A program made the translations under genes and the position numbers. A stretch of DNA of 19,215 nucleotides from Myxococcales bacterium. Lineage in GTDB: Bacteria > Myxococcota_A > Polyangia > Polyangiales > JADJMO01. This document shows, piece after piece, positions 14,766 through 19,215 of the stretch; within the stretch, counting starts at the first letter, position 1, and each line of letters starts with the position of its first letter. The DNA is taken from the NCBI GenBank assembly GCA_021783935.1, contig JAJXTK010000024.1:1-19215 (forward strand), in the 5' to 3' direction. The notes under the pieces are model-generated. The model saw only the letters and a program-made list of their open reading frames with translations. It made no database searches and had not been told where the DNA came from.

Positions 14766-14795
14766 GTTCTAGCTGCAATGGCGCGCGGCGACCAA
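14766..14795 (-). promoter_or_regulatory. Putative tyrS promoter
   Basis: On the minus strand TTGGTC (14795-14790) and TAGAAC (14771-14766) are separated by 18 bp; TAGAAC matches TATAAT at four of six bases. The -10 box ends 7 nt before the ATG at 14758, with no Shine-Dalgarno between, so a leaderless tyrS transcript is possible. The element lies between the ihfB stop and tyrS. Confidence 0.4.
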
Positions 14796-14835
14796 CGTCG
14801 ACGGGCTCGGCGGCAGGTCGTCGAGAAACGGCCTG

Positions 14836-15183
<348 letters not shown>

Positions 15184-15275
15184 GATTGGCTCCGACCCGC
15201 CCGAGGCGCGCCGCGCTCCGCCGGGCTCCCCCGTCCCCTTCGTGAGCCCGAAAGCTCGCGAAATCGTTAGGACAA

Positions 15276-15304
15276 GTCGTAACGTAGAGCGGCGCTTCGG
15301 TCAA
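15276..15304 (-). promoter_or_regulatory. Putative promoter of ihfB
   Basis: The minus strand has TTGACC (15304-15299; five of six matches to TTGACA), a 17-bp spacer, and TACGAC (15281-15276; three of six). Transcription would start near 15269, giving a leader of about 85 nt before the ATG at 15183. That leader contains a small potential hairpin (GCGAGC/GCTCAC around 15241-15258) whose role is unknown. Confidence 0.4.
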
Positions 15305-15320
15305 CGGAGCCGAGCGCGCC

Positions 15321-15866
15321 TCACTTGCCCGCGGCGCGGTAGGCCAGGTACCCCTTGAGCGCCTCGCGGATCGCCCGGTTCGCCTCGAAGGGCCCGGAGA
15401 AGTCCTCGACGACGACCGACTTCTTCTCGAGCGTCTTGTAGTCCTCGAAGAAGCGTTTGAGCTCGGCGAGCTGGTGCTGCGGCAGCTCGCGGATGTGGGT
15501 GTACTGCGCGTAGGCGGGGTCGAAGAGGCTGATGGCGATGACCTTGTCGTCGAGCCCCTTCTCGTCGCGCATCGACATCATGCCGATGGCGCGCGCGCGC
15601 ACGATCGTCAGCGGCACGACCGGCTCCTGCCCGAGCACCAGCACGTCGAGCGGATCGCCGTCGTCGCAGTAGCTCTGCGGGATGAAGCCGTAGTTCGCCG
15701 GGTAGTGCACCGCGGAGAAGAGGACGCGATCGAGCATGAGCAAGCCCGTCTTCTTGTCGAGCTCGTACTTGTTCTTCGACCCCTGCGGGATCTCGACGAG
15801 GGCCGGGAAGCCCTCCTCGATCGGCTCGCTCACCTCGATGTCGTGCCAGGGATGCGTCGCGGGCAT
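15321..15866 (-). CDS. ppa: Inorganic pyrophosphatase (family I)
   Basis: Ppa hydrolyses pyrophosphate to two phosphates in the cytoplasm and so drives biosynthetic reactions. The 181-residue product has the full family I pattern: VEIPQGSKNKYELDKKTG, then YPANYGFIPQSY, and the signature DDGDPLDVLVL with metal ligands Asp69, Asp71 (within D-G-D-P-L-D) and Asp74. Further on, DDKVIAI and the FFEDYKTLEKK segment supply the remaining metal and phosphate residues. The C-terminal KGYLAYRAAGK is slightly variable, as usual. The ATG at 15866 is chosen because MPATHPWHDIE is the typical start of this family; an in-frame extension to 15923 is not conserved-looking. A TTGCGT-16-TAAACC promoter-like pair lies just upstream. 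The gene is divergent from birA (98 bp). Confidence 0.96.
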   Translation of the reverse strand: MPATHPWHDIEVSEPIEEGFPALVEIPQGSKNKYELDKKTGLLMLDRVLFSAVHYPANYGFIPQSYCDDGDPLDVLVLGQEPVVPLTIVRARAIGMMSMRDEKGLDDKVIAISLFDPAYAQYTHIRELPQHQLAELKRFFEDYKTLEKKSVVVEDFSGPFEANRAIREALKGYLAYRAAGK

Positions 15867-15964
15867 GTTGGCGGGCGGTTTACGCGATGCGAAAAGGAAC
15901 GCAAGCGGCTCGCGACGTGTCACCGCGCTTTCGGCGCCTGCGCCGACGTGGTCGATCGCCGGGC

Positions 15965-16774
15965 ATGAGCGTGCTCCCCGACGACCTGCGTGAGCTTCCG
16001 AGGGCGCTCGCCGCGCGCGGGTGGGAGGCGCGCGTCGTCGCGACGACCGGTTCGACCAACGACGACGCGCGCGCCTGGGCGGCCACGCACGCCGAGGGGC
16101 GCCTGATCGTGGTCGCGGACGCGCAAGATCACGGTCGCGGTCGACACGGTCGCGCTTGGAGCTCCCCGTCCGGCGCGAGCCTCGCGCTCTCGGTCGTCCT
16201 GCGCCCTGCGCTGCCGCCGGCGCGCCTGCCGGTCATCGCCCTGCTCGCGGGCCTCGCCGCGCGTCGCGCGATCGCCGTGCGCGTGCCGGCCGTCCTGCTG
16301 AAGTGGCCGAACGACGTGGTGGTCGAGGCGCAGGACGGGCTGCGCAAGCTGGCAGGCGTCCTCGTCGAGAGCTCGCTCTCGGGGACGCGCGTCGATCACG
16401 TCGTGGTCGGCGTCGGCGTGAACGTCGCCCGCGCGTCGTTCCCGCCCGAGCTCGAAGGTCGCGCGACGTCGCTCGCGATGCTCGGCGCGGAGGGGCCCGC
16501 GCTCGACCGCGGCGCGCTCGTGATCGATCTGCTCGAGGCGCTCGAAGACGAGCTCGCCGTCCACCTCGCGCACCCCGGCGAGCTCCCCTCGCGCATCGCC
16601 GAGCACGACGCGCTGCTCGGCGTCGAGGTCGCGATCGACGGTCAGGCGCGCGGCGTCGCCGACGGCATCGCCGAGGATGGCCGGCTTCGCGTGCGCACCG
16701 ACACCGGCGCGATCGTGCTCGCCGCTGCGGGCGAGGTGACGCTCACGGCGGCGCGGGGGCGCCGGTCGCGGTGA
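15965..16774 (+). CDS. birA: Biotin--protein ligase, monofunctional
   Basis: BirA makes biotinyl-AMP and attaches biotin to the lysine of acetyl-CoA carboxylase BCCP and similar carriers. The 269-residue product has TTGSTNDDA at about residues 27-35, the biotinyl-AMP-binding GRGRHGR at 57-63 (usual GRGRRGR), SGASLALSVVLRP, KWPNDV at 113-118 and KLAGVLVES with Lys128. A C-terminal SH3-like domain follows (GVEVAIDGQARGVADGIAEDGRL). The N-terminal winged-helix of bifunctional E. coli BirA is absent, so it should not act as a repressor. The ATG at 15965 gives a start just ahead of the catalytic domain; upstream in-frame codons to 15887 are Arg-rich. The 3' end overlaps the convergent metallophosphoesterase gene by 32 bp. 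Confidence 0.93.
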   Translation: MSVLPDDLRELPRALAARGWEARVVATTGSTNDDARAWAATHAEGRLIVVADAQDHGRGRHGRAWSSPSGASLALSVVLRPALPPARLPVIALLAGLAARRAIAVRVPAVLLKWPNDVVVEAQDGLRKLAGVLVESSLSGTRVDHVVVGVGVNVARASFPPELEGRATSLAMLGAEGPALDRGALVIDLLEALEDELAVHLAHPGELPSRIAEHDALLGVEVAIDGQARGVADGIAEDGRLRVRTDTGAIVLAAAGEVTLTAARGRRSR

Positions 16775-18236
16775 GCGCGAAGTGGAACGACGAGTCGATC
16801 GCGTTGGTCTGGTAGTCGTGCATGTCGACGACGATCGCGCCGTCGCTCGCGCGACGCTGGATCTCCGCGTAGCCGAAGTTGCCGGTGCTGGTGAGCGGCG
16901 CGCCGCCGTTGCCGATGGTGACCTGCTGGCTTCCGGTCTTCCCGTACGTGTGCGTGTGGCCGACGATGGCCAGCGTGTACGGGTAGTTCGCCATGATCTG
17001 CTCGGACGGCGAGGTCCCGGGCGCGGTGGTCGCGGCCTTCGGCTCGTGGCGGATCACGAACGTGTAGGTCGTGGGCTGCGCGAGCGCCGAGTCGAGCCAG
17101 CTGCCCTGCGTGCTGTCCCACGCGTTGGCGGCGATGAAGACGAACTTCGAGGTCCACGAGCCGTCGTTCGCGTCGATGCGCACCGAGTAATAGGGCTTGG
17201 TCTGCCCGATCGGCGCGTAGAGCATCGACATCATCGCGTTGTAGCTGTTCGACGGCCAGTCCGACGAACCAGGGACGCAGTTCGAGGCGGTCGCCCCGGT
17301 GCACTCGTGGTTGCCCATGGCAGGGAACCAGGTGCCGGTGAACTGGGCGCGCGCCGTCAGGTAGATCTGGAACTGCGCGGCGGCGTTGTTCGTGCTCGGC
17401 CCGGCGAAGCAGTAGTCGCCCGTGCTCAAGGCGAAGGCGTAATTGCCCGCCTGAATGTCCTGGTAGATCTGCGTGATGATCGCGGTCGGGTAGCCCGAAG
17501 TGGCATTGTCCGACGCCGGGCGCGTGTCGCCGGCGACCGCGAAGCGCAGGTTCGCGACCTTGCCGCCGCTGCCGGTCACCGTACCGGGGGGGCCGACCGG
17601 CACGCCGCTGTCGACGCTACCCCCGCCGGCGTCTGGCGTCGTGGTGCCGCAGTTGGTCGGCGCCGACTGGCACTTGCTCGTCGTCGGGTTGCACCACCAG
17701 CCCCCGTAGCAGCCGTTCGGTTGGCAAGTGTGCGTCGACGGGCTGCAGTAGCAGGTCGAGCTCACGCTCGGAGCGACCAGGCCGTTGCACGTCGTGGGCG
17801 TGCCGCCCGACCCCGCGTCGCTCGGCGGCGGCGTCGTGGTCGTTCCCGTGTCGCTCGCCGGCGTGCCCGCGTCGGCCCCGGGCGTCGTGCCGCACACGTC
17901 GCCGCGCGGCACGCAGACGTCGACCTGATCGCCGGCGGCGGTCGTCAGCGTCGCGCACGCGCGGTCCGACGAGCACGCACCGCCGGCGCCGCACGGGGGC
18001 GCGCAGTAGATGTCGCCGCCGAACTGGGCGCAGTCGCCGCCGCTCGGGCAGTCGGTGTCGCTCAGGCACGCTTGGCAGGACGGGTAGCTGCCTGAGGGGG
18101 TGGTGCCGTCGGCGGTCGCGCCGGCGTCGCCGCCAGACACCGGGACGAGCCCGTCGCTGCTGCCGTTGGCGGTGCTGCAGCCGGCGGCGCTGCAGCCGGC
18201 GAGGAGGGAAGTGAAGAGGAGGGCGCGACGAAACAT
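16743..18236 (-). CDS. Secreted Cys-rich lipoprotein with metallophosphoesterase domain
   Basis: The 497-residue product starts with a canonical lipoprotein signal (SLLAGC; Cys15). Residues 54-200 are Cys-rich low-complexity modules (CQACLSDTDCPSGGDC, CYCSPSTHTCQPNGC) joined by Thr/Pro/Asp-Ala-Gly linkers, typical of myxobacterial surface proteins. Residues 229-490 are a calcineurin-like phosphoesterase: GDTRP (Asp237), STGDYC (Asp274), MGNHE (Asn309, His310), IRHEP (His397) and GHTHTYG (His427, His429). The first motif has Arg where most members have His (GDxH). Metal ligands are otherwise complete, so activity is likely; the substrate is unknown. Start: GAGG lies 4 nt before the ATG at 18236. 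The 3' end overlaps birA by 32 bp, tail to tail. Confidence 0.88.
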   Translation of the reverse strand: MFRRALLFTSLLAGCSAAGCSTANGSSDGLVPVSGGDAGATADGTTPSGSYPSCQACLSDTDCPSGGDCAQFGGDIYCAPPCGAGGACSSDRACATLTTAAGDQVDVCVPRGDVCGTTPGADAGTPASDTGTTTTPPPSDAGSGGTPTTCNGLVAPSVSSTCYCSPSTHTCQPNGCYGGWWCNPTTSKCQSAPTNCGTTTPDAGGGSVDSGVPVGPPGTVTGSGGKVANLRFAVAGDTRPASDNATSGYPTAIITQIYQDIQAGNYAFALSTGDYCFAGPSTNNAAAQFQIYLTARAQFTGTWFPAMGNHECTGATASNCVPGSSDWPSNSYNAMMSMLYAPIGQTKPYYSVRIDANDGSWTSKFVFIAANAWDSTQGSWLDSALAQPTTYTFVIRHEPKAATTAPGTSPSEQIMANYPYTLAIVGHTHTYGKTGSQQVTIGNGGAPLTSTGNFGYAEIQRRASDGAIVVDMHDYQTNAIDSSFHFALTATGAPAPP

Positions 18237-18383
18237 GGGTCCTCATCGGTGCCACGCGCTCACATGACGAGCACGTTAAGGCTGCGTCACGGGGCGCGAC
18301 ACGGATCCGACGCGACGTGGGCGCCGTCCTCGGCCGAATCTTCCGCGCCCCGACCTCGAAGCCTTCATCAAGGCTGCGTCGAT
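18237..18383. other. 147-bp spacer between the metallophosphoesterase and GGT-like genes
   Basis: The spacer holds an 11-bp direct repeat, AAGGCTGCGTC, at 18278-18288 and 18370-18380 (92 bp apart). The first copy is about 45 bp upstream of the metallophosphoesterase start, where a promoter or operator would lie; the second ends 3 bp before the stop of the GGT-like gene. Two copies of 11 bp can arise by chance or could be an operator pair. No good -10/-35 pair is seen. Confidence 0.3.
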
Positions 18384-19215
18384 CTACCCACGACGCGCGT
18401 CGGCGAGCGGCCGCGCGTCGCCGTGCGCGTCGCGGAACACGCCGCACGCGCTCGACGGCTCGGCCGTGGGTCCGCTCGCGAGCGCGACGTCGATCGGGAG
18501 GCCCAGCGTGCTCGCAGCGCGCACGAGCGCCGCGAACGCCGCCTCCGAGCCCGTCGCCGCGGCGACGCCGAGCGCGAGATCGACGCCGCCCCCCCGCGGC
18601 TCTGCGATGCCGATCGGCGCGGGCGAGGCCAGCGCAGTGCCGGGAGCGAGGCGGGGCACGCCGCGCAAGATCGGCTCGGCGAGCAGCGGCGCCGAGAGGC
18701 CGGTGCCCGCGAGCGGCGTCGCGCTCGAGGCGACGAGCACGCACGCGATCGCGAAGGCGCCGTGCGCGTCGGCCGCGGCCACGATCTCGACGGCCGCGTC
18801 GGTCGCGAAGCTCGCCTCCTCGGCGAGCGGATCCCGGAAGGGGGCGACCACCCAGCGGCGCGCCCCCACTTCGACGAGCTTGGCGGGCGAGGTGCCCGCG
18901 CTCGCCGCGTCGAGGTCTTCGGGCGTCAGCGTGCCGCCGAGCGACCGAGCGGCCGAGGTCAGCAGCGCGTCGCGCACCGCCCCCGCCCGCAGGAACATCG
19001 GCCCGGCGCGCCCGAAGGCGTGGATCGAGGCGACGCGCTCGTCGTCGATCGCCCCGTTGGACGCGGCGGCGCCGGTAGCGAGCCGCGCGAGCTGGCTCGT
19101 CGCGCGAACGCCGCGCCCCGCGTGCGCGACCATCAGCGCGGCGGGGAGCCCGGGCACGGCGATGCGCGCGGCGTCCGGCACCTCGTCTCGCGTGACGTGA
19201 CCGCGCGGCCGCGGC
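18384..19215 (-). CDS. Gamma-glutamyltransferase-like protein, probably lacking the nucleophile (5' end outside the window)
   Basis: The frame is open to the window edge, so the true start lies beyond 19215; the GTG at 19181 is internal. The segment resembles gamma-glutamyltranspeptidases: IAVPGLPAALMVAH matches the family's 'vaVPGl.aGl..ah', ARSLGGTLTPEDLDA matches 'GG.lt.eDL', and after it TALASPAPIGIAEP with GVDLALGVAAATGSEA matches 'l.SsmsPtiv..dG.p.lalGs.GG'. In active enzymes a self-processing Thr opens the small subunit (TTH.sVvD..GnaV). Here the corresponding stretch reads FATDAAVEIVAAADAHGAF, without a Thr-Thr-His. About 75 residues normally between the GG..eDL motif and the Thr also seem missing. 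GGT ancestry is likely; loss of activity is inferred. No signal peptide can be judged. Confidence 0.65.
   Translation of the reverse strand, partial: PRPRGHVTRDEVPDAARIAVPGLPAALMVAHAGRGVRATSQLARLATGAAASNGAIDDERVASIHAFGRAGPMFLRAGAVRDALLTSAARSLGGTLTPEDLDAASAGTSPAKLVEVGARRWVVAPFRDPLAEEASFATDAAVEIVAAADAHGAFAIACVLVASSATPLAGTGLSAPLLAEPILRGVPRLAPGTALASPAPIGIAEPRGGGVDLALGVAAATGSEAAFAALVRAASTLGLPIDVALASGPTAEPSSACGVFRDAHGDARPLADARRG

Noticed and set aside
16782..18095. 437-codon plus-strand open frame antisense to the metallophosphoesterase
   Set aside because: Its composition (Arg, Val, Ala, Gly) and lack of motifs mark it as a shadow of a gene whose five catalytic motifs are clear.

Overview
The window reads as an ordinary stretch of chromosome from a very GC-rich Gram-negative bacterium, most probably a myxobacterium (Polyangiales-like). 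The reasons are the strong G/C bias at third codon positions, the many single-gene transcription units in alternating orientation, and the number of secreted lipoproteins with Asp-Ala-Gly-rich or Cys-rich linkers. The taxonomic call is inference; no rRNA or tRNA gene is present to anchor it.

Layout, left to right. (1) 1-955: the 3' part of a patatin-like protein whose catalytic Ser and Asp both appear to be replaced. (2) 999-3142 (+): a CinA-type molybdopterin-binding-domain protein, a 383-bp stretch without a convincing gene that may hold a decayed ORF, and fmt (Met-tRNA formyltransferase). (3) 3157-4528 (-): an S66 LD-carboxypeptidase and a small secreted protein. (4) 4672-6367: an orphan PhnD-like binding protein without a signal peptide (+), whose stop is one base from the stop of a convergent HAD phosphatase (-). 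(5) 6528-7076 (+): a GcvR-like double-ACT protein, ending in a perfect 12-bp inverted repeat shared with (6) the convergent proline iminopeptidase (-), followed by a large lipoprotein (-). (7) 9488-10486 (+): a stand-alone fabH, then about 400 bp with no clear gene. (8) 10886-15866, all on the minus strand: an Rpn-like PD-(D/E)XK nuclease, two lipoproteins coupled through a GTGA overlap, tyrS, an HU/IHF-family protein and inorganic pyrophosphatase. (9) 15965-16774 (+): a monofunctional biotin-protein ligase that overlaps, tail to tail by 32 bp, a Cys-rich lipoprotein metallophosphoesterase (-). (10) 18384-19215 (-): a gamma-glutamyltransferase-like protein that runs off the window and seems to have lost its catalytic Thr.

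The genes do not form one pathway. Several are translation or core-metabolism housekeeping genes (fmt, tyrS, ppa, birA, fabH, ihfB); the rest are envelope, peptidase or regulatory genes. I see no CRISPR array, phage module, complete insertion sequence, toxin-antitoxin pair, secondary-metabolite cluster or recognisable defence island. The points worth following are two putative pseudoenzymes (patatin-like and GGT-like), a recurring GCTA-type -10-like motif 6-9 nt before start codons that suggests leaderless transcripts, the signal-less orphan PhnD-like protein, and the Rpn-like nuclease with its in-frame 12-bp repeat.
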